A stretch of 64,000 bases of DNA from Canna indica (GCA_034359265.1 CP136895.1:40814001-40878000), one strand, 5' to 3'. Shown: positions 24,801-35,407, counted from the first letter of the stretch. Notes: generated by a model from the sequence alone, not told the origin. A program made the numbers and translations.

Positions 24801-26297
24801 ACAAGTTAGAATAACTGATGTTCAGTGGCAGTGACTGTTTCTAAAGCCTAGCTTAAAATCTTTACAAGTTATCATCCAAGCGTGTAATGTAAATGCATCC
24901 GCCAATGCTGACTTTAAGAACTTCTTACAATTAGCTTAAAATGCAGTATTTGAAATGTATCTTATAATTACAGATTAATGACAAATATTTGAGCTATTTC
25001 TTATTACATTTTATCAAGTTTCTATGATCTAGTTTTATTATTTTGGTAGCTTCCCCGAGACAGAAGTGGTTAGAGACATTTCATCAATTATTAAGGGAAA
25101 TTTCACGGGTGTATGGCCATATTGGTCTGAAGTGCCATCACATCTGAAGGAGTTACTCTGGGACAAATTTAAGGTAAATTATTTTAAAATTTTGATTATG
25201 ATAATTATATATATGTTACTGATATATAAACCCCTAAAATTGAAATTTTTATCTCCACTATTGTGTATTTGGGTTTTTTTAGGCAGTTTATCATTGGGAT
25301 CCTTCTCAGACTGATGAGGTTCGAGAAATATGGGACAAGACAGCTTGTCGACGCTTCCCTGATAATATGTGTGATGCTAGAAATTATGCAAAAAGAAAGG
25401 CTAACACCGATGATATTCGCCGAACTAGCGGTTTTGGCCCTCCGTGGATACCTCCAGATATTTGGAATCAACTTATTATTGAGCATTGGGATACAGATAA
25501 GTGGAGACGAAAATCAGAAGTCGGCCGTCTCAATCGCAAGAAGGAGGTAGATGGTGACATTACACTTCATACAGGTGGATCTATTTCATTTGTTGCTCAT
25601 CGAAAAAAATTGGTATGATATTGATAATATTGTTGTCATACAAAATTTATATTAATATTGTCAACTAAATATTATTTATCTTTTTTGTAGGAAGAAAAGT
25701 TGAATCGACCACCTACACATCTTGAGTTGTTTAAACACACCCATAAGCGAAAAAGTGGTGAGGGTGACTTTGTCGACGACAAATCACAAAAAGTTGTGGT
25801 ATGTACTTGATTTAACTAATAATTAACTAATTTTTGAAATCTAATAATTAACTATTTTTTAAAAAATTGTACAGGAGACTTATGAGGCATCAATTATAGA
25901 GAAGTATGGCACAGATGCATCATTACACCCGAATTTTGATCCCGAAGAATGGATTAATGCCTCTGGACCCCCGTCTCATAATCGGGTTTATGGTTTTGGA
26001 TGTCGAGAGGGTGTTAAATCTGTTATTGGGAGTTCAAGCTCTCAAGGAAGTACATCCTCAAGTTATGGGCATCGTCGGACACATGATGAGTGGAACAATA
26101 TGCAGATGGAGGTGGCATCCATGCGAGAGCACATCACCCACTTGGAGACATCGATGCAATCACAAGTGGAGGCTCAAGTGCGCTTGCTATTGACACAGCT
26201 TGGTATTGCTATCAATCCTTCAGAATCAACAAATTCTCCATCGAGTTCCACCGCACCACCTCCACCACCTCCACCTCCACCTCCATCAGCTGGGTAA
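21820..26297 (+). CDS. Ptta/En/Spm-type second transposase (spliced)
   Basis: Five exons can be traced: 21820-22202 (donor GTAGAT), about 25058-25173 (GTAAAT), 25283-25612 (acceptor TTTTAG, donor GTATGA), 25691-25798 (acceptor TTGTAG, donor GTATGT) and 25875-26297 (acceptor TACAG, stop TAA). The product starts with an RGRGRGRG basic tract and a long Pro/Ser/Thr-rich region. It continues with IIKGNFTGVWPYWSEVP, then FGPPWIPPDIWNQLIIEHW and GGSISFVAHRKKL, the conserved core of the plant transposase family Transposase_24. It then has a heptad-rich coiled coil (MQMEVASMREHITHLE) and a polyproline tail. This is the DNA-binding partner of TNP2. The frames are intact, but the first intron (about 2.9 kb) contains a copia fragment. 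A 3' untranslated exon probably starts at 28402 after tctacatgcag. Confidence 0.75.
22203..23100. other. Intron 1 left part, LTR-like sequence
   Basis: No coding region is supported. From about 22470 the sequence (tgatggagatgaaactc..., tagcaagacattgatcaagc) and the region up to about 23100 look like LTR or leader sequence adjoining the copia integrase fragment. I found no paired LTR in the window, so this is an inference. Confidence 0.35.
23110..23830 (-). pseudogene. Ty1/copia integrase fragment
   Basis: Read on the minus strand from 23830: LWHKRMGHVNEQSL is the gag-pre-integrase zinc-binding motif. Next comes FVDDWSRMVWVYFLKDKSE, which holds the first catalytic aspartate region. After a frameshift near 23530 comes VLRTDRGGEFTSKSF, with the second catalytic Asp, then TPQQNGVAERKNR, with the catalytic Glu. 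Reverse transcriptase and gag are absent. A short tandem duplication (about 28 bp, agtgcatatcaatacttaag) at 23665-23745 adds damage. It lies within intron 1 of the CACTA second transposase, in the opposite orientation. Confidence 0.8.
23835..25050. other. Intron sequence, nothing recognisable
   Basis: Short degenerate continuation of the copia gag-pre-integrase region to about 23950, then unclassified AT-rich sequence. The minus-strand frame at 24453-24776 has no known motif. I see no gene. Confidence 0.5.
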
Positions 26298-26339
26298 AGA
26301 AATAGGTTAGTAAATTAAACTATTCCATTCTTAATTCAA

Positions 26340-27232
26340 TTATCAGCATGCTATAGAATTCTCAGCATGCTCTCACAGAAGTTCAAAACACGAACCCTCA
26401 CCATCTTTACCAAGCCTGCATGAGGAACAAGTAATTACATATGTGAAGTTCCAATCTAAGAGAGTCTAACATAAAGAAAGAGGTGAGCTAATGTCGGGAC
26501 CTAGAATAAACTTGGATTAGTAATCAATATGCCCCGCTCACTTACAATTCTAGGATTAGTAATTAGAGAGCATGATATTCTCAGCATGCTGTGGAATTCT
26601 CAGCATGCTCTCACAGCATGCTCTCACAACATGCTGAGTGTATTCTCAGCATGCTGAGAATTCAGCATGCTATCTCAGCTCTCTCAGCATGCTCTCACAG
26701 CCTGAGTGAATTCTCAGCTCTCTCAGCATGCTGAGAATTATTCTCAGCATGCTCTGCATCACAATGAGCTACTGTCAGCATGCTCTCACAGCCTGAGTGA
26801 ATTCTCAGCATGCTGAGTGAATTCTCAGCATGCTGAGTGAATTCTCAGCATGCTATCTCAGCTCTCTCAGCATGCTGAGAATAATTCTCAGCATGCTCTC
26901 ACAGCATGCTGAGTGAATTCTCAGCATGCTGAGAATTCAGCATGCTATCTCAGCTCTCTCAGCATGCTGAGAATAATTCTCAGCATGCTATCTCAGCTCT
27001 CTCAGCATGCTCTCACAGCATGCTGAGTGAATTCTCAGCATGCTGAGTGAATTCTCAGCATGCTCTGCATCACAATGAGCTACTGTCAGCATGCTCTCAC
27101 AGCCTGAGTGAATTCTCAGCATGCTGAGTGAATTCAGCATGCTATCTCAGCTCTCTCAGCATGCTCTCACAGCCTGAGTGAATTCTCAGCTCTCTCAGCA
27201 TGCTGAGAATAATTCTCAGCATGCTCTCACAT
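26340..27232. repeat. GCATGC-centred palindromic repeat array (CACTA subterminal)
   Basis: Dozens of copies of tctcagcatgctgag and its variants (ctctcacagcatgctgagtgaattc, gctatctcagctctctcagc) stand in tandem and inverted order. Each holds a GCATGC or agcatgct palindrome. Higher-order units of about 150-170 bp recur, for example tctgcatcacaatgagctactgtcagc at 26753 and 27062. The array lies between the second transposase's last coding exon and its 3' untranslated exon, and reappears at 28005-28265 on the other side of a captured gene segment. Confidence 0.85.
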
Positions 27233-27271
27233 ACTGAAGTATGAATAAGGAAGCTATGGAAAACATCAATT
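27233..27271. repeat. 39-bp direct repeat, left copy
   Basis: The sequence from actgaagtatgaataagg to catcaatt is identical to 27966-28004. The pair brackets the captured replication factor C segment and marks the border with the GCATGC array, so it probably records how the segment was inserted or duplicated. Confidence 0.8.
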
Positions 27272-27536
27272 ATCATCAATATAGGAAAGAATAAAATGCA
27301 TGAAATAGACAATGCATCTGCAAAATGTAAACAACTAGTAGCAATAGCGTGATGATTGGCCAAGATAGGGTAGGCATTGCCAAAAATAATGTTCTAGATA
27401 TGCAACGGGGTTTATATAAGGAAACACCTGAATACCTGATGCTTGCGTACTAATATCAAGGAATTCACAATTCCTATGCGAGATGTTTACATATACAACG
27501 TAATAGCTAAAATGATATCACATCATTCAGACTAAC

Positions 27537-27823
27537 CTTATCTGCAGCACCCAATTTCTTGCAGATCTGTGCCTTCTGTTCATCTGATATGTCATCAGTA
27601 TTCACTATCACCTCTAACAACTGGTATACAAACTTGAATTAACACCTGAAATAATGAGAAATGGTGATTGCATGGTGTTACTAATGGTAAAAATAACCTG
27701 ATAGAGCATTTGGGAAACTGGGTATCCCTCTGCTATTATATTGTTAACCTCCTTGTTTGCAACATCAAAATCCCCAGACTTGCAAGCTCCAAATAGTGCC
27801 TGAACTGCATCCTGGGGGATTAC
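27537..27823 (-). pseudogene. Captured replication factor C subunit exons (RFC2/RFC4-like)
   Basis: Two minus-strand exons keep perfect GT-AG borders and frame. Exon 27823-27698 encodes 42 residues including QALFGACKSGDFDVANKEVN and AEGYPVSQMLYQ. Exon 27620-27537 encodes 28 residues including DDISDEQKAQICKKLG. Both match the C-terminal region of a plant small RFC clamp-loader subunit, which loads PCNA on DNA. The ATPase core and the C-terminal end are absent, so no working clamp-loader subunit can be made. Position inside a CACTA element, between 39-bp repeats and the GCATGC array, shows it is a transduplicated fragment. It is antisense to the transposase genes. Confidence 0.85.
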
Positions 27824-27965
27824 CTGAAGAATCACAGCATAAAGAATGAAAGTCATAATAAAAGTGCCAAAGATTATATATAAGCCAAGCAAAAATAAGC
27901 ATTCAGTTCTGAAATATGACATATCATTACTTTATGCCTACTCTTAATAGATTCATGAACAAAAA

Positions 27966-28004
27966 ACTGAAGTATGAATAAGGAAGCTATGGAAAACATC
28001 AATT
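27966..28004. repeat. 39-bp direct repeat, right copy
   Basis: Identical to 27233-27271. The right-hand array (28005-28265) begins immediately after it. Confidence 0.8.
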
Positions 28005-28265
28005 CTCATCATGCTATTGTTACAATTCAGCATGCTGCATTAAAATTAAACTTGAACTTGTTGCTTTTATGCACATTAAACTTGGTAAATTAAACTTGCT
28101 GAGAATGAACATGTTGGGAATTCATTCTCAGAATCTCAGCATGCTGAATTCAATTCTCAGCATGCTGAGTGAATTCCAATTCTCAGCTGTGAATTCAGCA
28201 TGCTGAGTCAATTCTCAGCATGCGTGAATTCTCAGCATGCTATTGATATAATTCAGCATGCTGCA
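28005..28265. repeat. GCATGC array, right part
   Basis: Further copies of ctcagcatgctgaattc and ttcagcatgctg follow, more widely spaced and diverged than in the left part. The last copies end at about 28263. After 28265 comes sequence consistent with the transposase's terminal intron and 3' untranslated exon (to about 28560). Confidence 0.75.
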
Positions 28266-28639
28266 TTGTTAGGTATTTCTCATTTCATTGAGTTACAAAC
28301 TTTATTTACAACTTCAGAGTGTCAGTTTATTATTTTGCATTGAGTTACAAACATCGTATTCCTCATTTCATTGCCTCATTATTTTTTTTGTTTCTACATG
28401 CAGGTAAAAGGATGAAGTGCAAGGATCAGCTTTTTGGAAAAACTTATCTTATGTATTTGAAACTTTGAAACTTTGAAACTTTGTAAATATTTGAATAACA
28501 CAATGTATTTCGAAATTACTGGTATACAATGGTTTCTTATGTGTATGGATTTTAATGTGTGATTCAAAAATTATTTTTCAGATTTCGTGTGATCAAATTT
28601 ATATGTGATTTCATTATTTGAGGATTGATCAGGTACACA

Positions 28640-29000
28640 TATAACAAAATAAAATATCTGTTGATCAAAATTGGTAGATTCTAATTCCAACGGATTTACC
28701 AACAAATACATATATACGTTGGTATTACCAACAGATAGGTTTCGTTGGTATTACCAACAGATATTTTATTTTGTTGGTAATACCAACGGTATGCGTTGGT
28801 AATACCAACAGACAAATATCCGTTGGTAATACCAACGAATATATGTATCCGTTGGTATTACCAACAAAATAAAATATCTGTTGGTAATACCGACAGATTA
28901 ATTAAAATCCGTCGGTATTACCGAGGAGACTTTTACCGATGGATTTTTGGGTATTACCGACGGATTTGGTCCGTCGGTAATACCCTGTTTTCTTGTAGTG
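28640..29000 (+). repeat. CACTA right subterminal repeats and terminus
   Basis: Multiple copies of ccgttggtaataccaacgg-type motifs stand in both orientations and change to a gacggatttggtccgtcgg variant near the end. The final TTCTTGTAGTG is the CACTA-type terminus. Such motifs bind the second transposase in En/Spm elements. The open frame that starts at 28796 over this area is fortuitous and merely runs into the LINE sequence. Confidence 0.85.
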
Positions 29001-29735
29001 TTGATCTTGGATTATTTGGCCCTCCCTTCACTTGGTCTAATAATAGGAAAGACCACTTTCACATCCTTGTGAGATTGGATAGAGTCTTCTTCAATCCTGC
29101 ATGGTTGCATTTCTTTGGCTCTTCCATTGTCAAGCATCTTCCTAAGCTCACCTCTGATCATTGTCCTTTAGTTATCTCTATTCCCTCTTCTAAAGTGATT
29201 AAGTGTAAGCTTATTAGATTACAAAACTTTTGGACTGACTATGATGAGCCCACTTCTATTATTAACAACTCTTGGACCTTCCTTTCCCTATTAACGATGT
29301 CTTCTCCAACTTTAACAATAAACTCTCTAAGACTAGAGCTGCTTGATCTTTCTAATTGGAATAGGAACTCTCTAGGTAAATTAGAAGATTTGCTTCAAAA
29401 TACTCTTAATGATATTCACTCTCTTGAGCATCTTGACTCCATTTTTTCTCTTGATGATTCCCACTATATCATCCTTAAAAGTTTTCACAACAAGGCCAAT
29501 GCCCTTCGAAGACAGATAACTCTGAAATGGTGGGTAAAGACTAAGACTAAATGGATATCTTATGGGGATGCAAGCACTGCTTTCTTCCATAGAGTTGTTT
29601 CTGCTCGTAGAAGATCTAATAGGGTCACTTCCATTCTTTCCTCTTCAAGTCAAACCCTCTTTTATGAGGATATTCTAGATGAGTTTGTTTATGCTTACTC
29701 TTCTCTCTGGCATAACTTAAACTTTAAGACGACCG
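29001..29735 (+). pseudogene. LINE endonuclease C-terminal part
   Basis: The reading is DLGLFGPPFTWSNNRKDH, then LVRLDRVFFN and LTSDHCPLVI, the conserved C-terminal motifs of L1-type apurinic endonuclease. The linker toward reverse transcriptase (WWVKTKTKWISYGDASTAFF) follows. This part is open over about 240 residues. The first two thirds of the endonuclease are missing, consistent with loss of sequence at the left CACTA junction. It ends abruptly at about 29735 in gypsy gag. It probably belongs to the same LINE as 11045-13095 and 20831-21168. Confidence 0.8.
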
Positions 29736-30459
29736 CTCGACTGATCGGGTTACAGCTAAGAGGACCAGCCAATGATTGCTTTACACTTGGAGGGACCACA
29801 GAGCAGCAGATGCACCACCCCCTACCTAGGAATAGTTTAGAGTTGCTATGGTGGAGAAGTACCTGCCGCTAAGCGTCTAGGACAAGCGGGCGAAGGAATT
29901 CGAGCTACTGTGTCAGACCAACAGTATGTCAGTGATGGACTATGAGATGGAGTTCACTCGACTCTCGAAGTATCATCCCACCTTGATAACCACAGAGACC
30001 GCCAGGGTCAAGATGTTTGTCGAGGGGCTGAGGCCACAGATCGCTAGACTTATCCATTACACTAAGGACACTTCTTTTGCTCGGGTTGTAGATGAGGCGC
30101 TTCGGAAGGAGGCACTGGTACCGACAGACATGCATGATGGACCCCAGAAGAAAAAGTTTTGGCCCCAGCACTCGGGGGGTTGGTCAGCTCACTCTGAGGG
30201 TACTCACAGCACAACAGATCCACCGCAAGGCGAAGGTCATAACAGTCCCAGAGGCCACATGGGCTCAGGACCAGGGGCGTCATGGGGGGGCTCGCAGCGG
30301 AGGCCTGGGCCGCAGCCATGTAACCGATGTCACAGGAAGCACTGGGGAGCCTGCTGGGGACGTTCAGAGGTATGTTTTAGCTGTGGGCAGACTGGGCCCT
30401 ACATAAAGGATATGAGGGAGCGATATCCTTCATTGTTTGATGATACGGTGAGTCCTTAA
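29736..30459 (+). pseudogene. Gypsy gag fused to the pol tail (deletion derivative)
   Basis: Gypsy gag starts near 29736; a stop near 29878 precedes an open frame of 177 residues at 29926-30459. It has a Retrotrans_gag part (MSVMDYEMEFTRLSKYHPTL, VKMFVEGLRPQIARLIHYT), a CCHC-like segment and a second partial knuckle (CFSCGQTGP). Then it jumps directly to MRERYPSLFDDTVSP, the C-terminal end of the gypsy polyprotein (compare MRECYPLLFDDLVSP at 45690). The whole protease-RT-RNase H-integrase block is gone, yet the frame is kept. A polypurine tract and an LTR follow. Its product, if any, would be a gag-like protein. Confidence 0.8.
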
Positions 30460-30508
30460 TCTTCTTTTTCCAAAATTTGGGGACAGGTTTTCTTTAAGGA
30501 GGGAGGAT

Positions 30509-32396
30509 TGTACTATCCTAGATATTTTAATTTATTTTTCCTTTATGTTTGTGTTTGTCAGCCTAGTGGGCTAGTCCGGGGTCGAGCCGATTCGACTCAT
30601 GCTCCAGTGCGAGCTTGCGAGCTCGGGTAAGTAGGAATAAGAATTATGTAATTTCTTGCTTTCGTAGATGAATTTATTTAATTATGTGGTTGCATGTGTT
30701 TGATTTATTAAATTATGTTGCATATTGGCTGATATATGTGTTTAGCATGGGGTTAGATTAAGCTGGGTTAGCGGGTTTGGATCCGGATTGAGGCGGATGC
30801 GGGTTAAAGGAGATTAGGGTTGAAGAGGTGGGAAGGGATTATAAATCCCCCCCCTAGGGCTTGCGGCTCCCTATTGGAGCCGCACAAGCTGAGAAAGGAG
30901 AGAGGAGCCAAGCCGAGCAAGCCGCCCCTCTCTCCTTCCCTGGAGCCACTGTCCTCAAGCCACAGCAGTCGAGCCAAGCGCCCCCCTTCCTCTCCTTCTC
31001 TCTTTCTCTTGGAGCCGAGCAGAGAGGAGCCGCCCCTCTCCCTCTTCCCCTTTCTTGAAGTCGGCGACTTGGAGTGGAGCCGCCGCTCCCTCTTCCCCCT
31101 TCGTTGAGTCGAGCCGCCATCTCTTTAAGTCGGATTCAAGGGTCGTCATCCGGGATTTCTCCTCTAATCCTCCTTCCTATTTAGGTGAGTGGTTTTACCC
31201 CTCCTTCTCAGGTTTCTTCGAATTCTTGAAGCCGTTCTTGAAGGCAAAGATATTCTTGATTTGTTTTTCAACGATCTCTCAAATTCTCGACGTTCTTTTT
31301 GTGTGCCGTTCTTGAGGAGGCCCTAAACCCTCTCCTATGGGGCTCGGCAACCCTAGGATGATCCTAGGGGTGCTCGGCCAAGGTGGAGAAAAGGGGCGCC
31401 CTCCAAGTGTTCGATGAATTGCTTAAGTGAAGGGTGTAGATTTTCTTGCCTTCTATGATTCAATTTGTTCATCACTCTTGATGCTTGTAATTTAAATGCA
31501 TGCTCGATATTAAATCTGTGATTTTTGGAAAGATATCATGTGTTTCAAAGATGGGTTTGATCTTGAAGGCATGAGGGTTCTTGATTTAAATTCTTGAGCA
31601 TAAAGGTTGGTTCTTGGTTAAAGAGGGTTGTGATGCTTCTTGTTCTTGCTTAATAAATATGGTTTTTATGAGATTTATTTTAATGATTATGAATCTGATG
31701 TGATGGAAATTTTGGGAGTTATATTCTGTAAATTTTCGAATTTAATTTCCTTATTATGCTGAAACTCAATTATGCTGAAATTTTCATACTGAGTTGATGA
31801 ATCAGGACTGATTTTGAAATCTTGTTTATGATGGGTATAGTTTTATGAACATAGTCGTGTAACCTATCGTTTTGACCATAAAATATAGTTTGAAAACATA
31901 AGTCATACTCTGGAGACCAGATTCGGGTTAGATACATCAGTTTCGGGCATAACAATAAGTTAAAATAAAACCCTAATCTTGGTGATCTAAATTTTAATTG
32001 CATAATTAAAATTGAGCAAGGGATTACCATAATCTATTAAGAACCAACAAATAAAGTTATGCATGAACTAAAATCTCACGAGTTTTGTTGAGTCTGTAGT
32101 AGTTTTGTCATGCACTTGTGATTTGATGTTGGAGTTGTAGTCCCGTAGGGACATTCATGTCTTTTATTCAATTTTTATTTGTTAAGATGAACTGTGAACT
32201 TGATTTATTATTTTCGCACTTGAACTTTTTGCTAAAAACTTTATTGTTTAATGAAATCTGTTTTTGTTTCTCTTTATAATAAAAACTGTTATTTCTTTCC
32301 GCTATCTTTTATGAGTTGGCATGTGCATGAGTTAGGTTGCGGGGTATAGGCACGTATACCTTGGTCGGTCACGTGACCCTGAGTTGGGGCGTGACA
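30509..32396 (+). repeat. Gypsy LTR, plus orientation
   Basis: Begins TGTACTATCCTAGATATT just after the purine tract aaggagggaggat and ends GGGGCGTGACA. It contains the family's GC-rich gagccgcccctctccc block at 30850-31110, the cggggctcgg/ctaggggtgctcggcc block near 31370 and the ending ggtcggtcacgtgac. Unlike other copies it lacks the 50-bp tandem repeats. The open frames at 30820-31315 come from the GC-rich block. Confidence 0.85.
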
Positions 32397-33338
32397 AATA
32401 TATTTTAGAATAAATGTATGATTATATAAGAAGCAAAATATTAATGTTGATTCCATGTTTATATTTTATTAACATTTTGCTCTTTTGAAACTATAAATTT
32501 TATTCTATTTCCTATATTTTTCTATTTTAATTATTTGAGCATATTTTTATATGGTGATAATCATAGATTTACTGAATAATTTTTTAAAATATTTTTTAAT
32601 GTATTAAATTATTTTTTATTAGCTTTGTGTTTTTGATATATTATTTTGTGTTTATTTATAAATAAAATTTATATAATTTTAAAAAAAATTAATTGAGTTA
32701 TCTATGTTTATCCAATTTTAATTTGTAGAATTTACTTTATTTATGTGTTATTTAATGTTTATCCATAAAATTTCTTACTTTTATATAAATATTAAAATAA
32801 TGAAAAATAAAATTATCGGAAATAGTTTAAAATAAATTATTCTTTTAAATAATAATCTTCATACTTAAATAAAGTATAAGTAATAATAAATATTGTATAT
32901 ATTTATATAATTTGCAATGTAAAATTTTCCAAGTGATAAAATGATATTAACTAAGTGATATATGTTTTAAATAGATTACATAATTAAGAATAATTTCTTA
33001 ATTTAGTAGTTAAACAAAAGTTTATCGTTAAATTTTTAGAAAATTATATTTTAAATTTATATAGTTATTTATTTATTATATAATTGAATCTTTCTTTTAT
33101 ATACCCTAAAAATGGTTTTATTATTTTATTATTTTAGTTACATGTTTGGTCGTATATTTATTTATTTTAGTTTTCCAATTTTTGAAACTTCATTTCTTGC
33201 ATTTATTTGTATTTCAAAACCAAATAAATTCATGTTGTTTAAAATAATTTAGATTTTTTATTTTCAAATTTGTTTCAATTGGTTACGTTATATCTATATT
33301 ATATTTGATTTTCATCCATAAAAATATTATATTTGATT
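32397..33338. other. AT-rich spacer without genes
   Basis: About 940 bp of very AT-rich sequence with many ttattt and ataaat runs. I see no gene, RNA or element boundary. It starts right after an LTR end and stops at the start of another LTR in the opposite orientation. Confidence 0.7.
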
Positions 33339-34175
33339 TGTCACGTCCCAACTCAGGGTCACGTGCCCGACCAGGGTATATATGTCAATACCCTGAAGCC
33401 TAACTCATGCATACGACCACACAGATATAAAGACAAAATGAAAGCTAATCATGAAATGAAGTAAGAGTTCTGGTGTGAAATAAATGTATGTTCAAAGGAA
33501 GTTACAAACTCCAACATCTCAAAATACATCACTATGCATTAAAGAAAACGAAAACTCGACTATGACTCCCTAAACTCAGTCTGCTACGAGATCAACAGTG
33601 TCGTTTGCCCCTCTAAATGCCCCATGTACTCTAGTCAGTACCTCAGTGGTCAGGCTCTGCAAAACAAAAATTAAAAAAATGTGAGTCCATGAGGAACTCA
33701 ATGAGTGGTTCTACCGAACCTCCACCTAAATCTCTAATCATAAGTATATAACAGGAAATATATTCTCAGATAAACTCAGGAATTTAATACAATATCTAGC
33801 TGATTGGCCAACTTGCATAAACAAGAGTATTCGGCCATATCTAGCCCTGTACCACAGAAGGAATATTCAGCCATATCTCTGGCCAACGTGTGTAAATAAT
33901 ACTTGGCCACAACCGGCCTCACATGCATGAATAATACTCGACCACAATTGGCCATACAAGCATGAAATTTCATTTCCACAATGTGCACATATCAACTCGA
34001 CCTGCATAAGCAAAACCTCGGGGCCTTCAACTAGGATGGCATCCTTATGCAGGAAAATAAAATTAGTGGTTTGGCATTATATCAGGTCATTCCGCCACCA
34101 TTTGCCCGTAGGCATTCCATCACATAGACATAAATATATCGATTGGGATTCGCCCATCCAAGATATTATTATTTA
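33339..34175 (-). repeat. Gypsy LTR part, minus orientation
   Basis: Begins TGTCACGTCCCAACTCAGGGTCACGTG, the reverse complement of the family's LTR end. It continues with ctcagtggtcaggctctgc and gaactcaatgagtggttcta (also at 35800-35860 and, inverted, at 50530-50600), then a divergent block rich in ggccatatctagcc. It breaks off at about 34175. Confidence 0.7.
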
Positions 34176-34189
34176 TATCCTAGACAAAT

Positions 34190-34334
34190 TTTCATTATTT
34201 ATATTCCATCAAGAGGATGAATTTTCTTTAAGGAGGGAGGATTGTAATATCCTAGATATTATAATTTATTTTTGTTATTGTTTGTGATTGTCAGCCTAGC
34301 GGGCTAGTTCGAGGTCGAGCCAAGTCGACTCATG
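34190..34334 (+). repeat. Purine tract plus first 92 bp of a gypsy LTR
   Basis: The polypurine tract ttctttaaggagggaggat is followed by TGTAATATCCTAGATATT at 34243. The LTR copy runs only to tcgactcatgg (34334), where a second LTR starts again with the same TGTAATATCC. This looks like an LTR interrupted by another copy of its own family. Confidence 0.7.
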
Positions 34335-35407
34335 GTGTAATATCCTAGATATTAATATTTATTTTTGCTATGGTTTGTGTTGTCAACCTAGCGGGCTAGT
34401 CCGAGGTCAAGCCGAGTCGACTCATGGTCCGGTGCGAGCTCACGAGCTCGGGTAAGTAAGAATATGAATTATGTGATTTCTTTTCCTGCTTAGATAAATT
34501 TATTTAATTATTATATTGTGTGTGCTTGAGTTATTAAATTATGTTGCATATGGGTGTACATATAAGTTAGTATGGGTTAAAACGTTAGTGGGTTTAGATC
34601 CAGGTTGAGGCGGATGCGGGTTAAAGGAGGTTAAGGTTGGAAGAGATGGGGAAGGGATTATATGGGTTGGAAGAGAGGCGGAGCCGCACAAGCTGCTTGG
34701 AGAGAGGAGCAACCGAGCTGCCAGTCACCCCTCTCCCCCTCTTGGAGCCGCCGCCTTTGAAGGCCAGGCGCCGAGAGAGAGAGAGGAGCCACCGCCCCTC
34801 TCCCCCCTTCCTTAAAGCCAACCACCGAGGAGAAGAGCCTAGCCGAGCCCTTATCCCCCTCCCTCTCCTTCTCTCCTTTAAAAAGCCGAGCCGTCGGCTT
34901 GGTGGAGCTGCCGCTGTCGCCCCCTTTGAGGCCGGATTCGGAGGTCGCTGGTTGGGAATTTCCTTGATTTCCTCTTCCTAAATCATGTGAGTGGATTCTC
35001 CCCTCTCTTTCTTGGGTTTCTTGTGTTCTTGAGCCATTCTTGGAGGTTGAGAGTTCTTGTCGGAACTTCTCATCGTTTTCATGTGTTACCATGCAAGAGG
35101 GGACTCGAAAACTTCCCTATGGGGCTCGGCAGCCCTAGGATGACCCTAGGGGTGCTCGGCTAAGGTGGAATTAGGGTCGCCCTCAAGGTGTTCGAGGAAA
35201 TGCCTAAGAGGAAGTTTTTGATCGTTGTGAGATCTAGGCTTTGGATTATTTTTCTATATTAACTTGTTATGATGCTAATGCATGATGTGTTTTTAGATAT
35301 AAAAATTTCAGCGTATGAATCTATATTTTGCATGAGGAAAGATTTGATTCTTATGCCATGTATGTTCTTGTTTGAGATCTTGAGTTGAAGCTTAAATCTT
35401 GATTAAA
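34335..35407 (+). repeat. Gypsy LTR left part, plus orientation
   Basis: Starts TGTAATATCCTAGATATT and follows the family through gagctcacgagctcggg, the gagccgccgcc block (34680-34920) and cggcagccctaggatgacc. It is cut at 35407 by an LTR in the opposite orientation. Frames at 34621-35092 come from the GC-rich block. Confidence 0.8.

Larger units (their letters stand above)
21169..29000 (+). mobile_element. 5'-truncated CACTA (En/Spm) transposon
   Basis: The left boundary falls inside the TNP2 transposase, so about half of the element is missing. Then come the second transposase gene (21820-26297), a GCATGC-rich repeat region with captured host exons, and subterminal inverted motifs. The right end is TTCTTGTAGTG (28990-29000), the reverse complement of CACTACAAGAA. 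LINE endonuclease sequence resumes immediately at 29001, so the element lies within the LINE. A Ty1/copia fragment sits in the first intron of the second gene. Confidence 0.8.

Noticed and set aside
26340..27232. CRISPR-like array
   Set aside because: Repeats are palindromic and contiguous, without unique spacers of constant length, and the context is a plant CACTA element.
28796..29872. Single 358-residue protein
   Set aside because: Its first about 70 codons are CACTA terminal repeats, the middle is LINE endonuclease and the end is gypsy gag; it is a chance read-through of three elements.
30820..31315. Overlapping open frames of up to 95 residues on both strands
   Set aside because: They come from the GC-rich pyrimidine/purine block of the gypsy LTR, and the same block gives similar frames at 34621-35092, 37264-37789 and 48851-49069.
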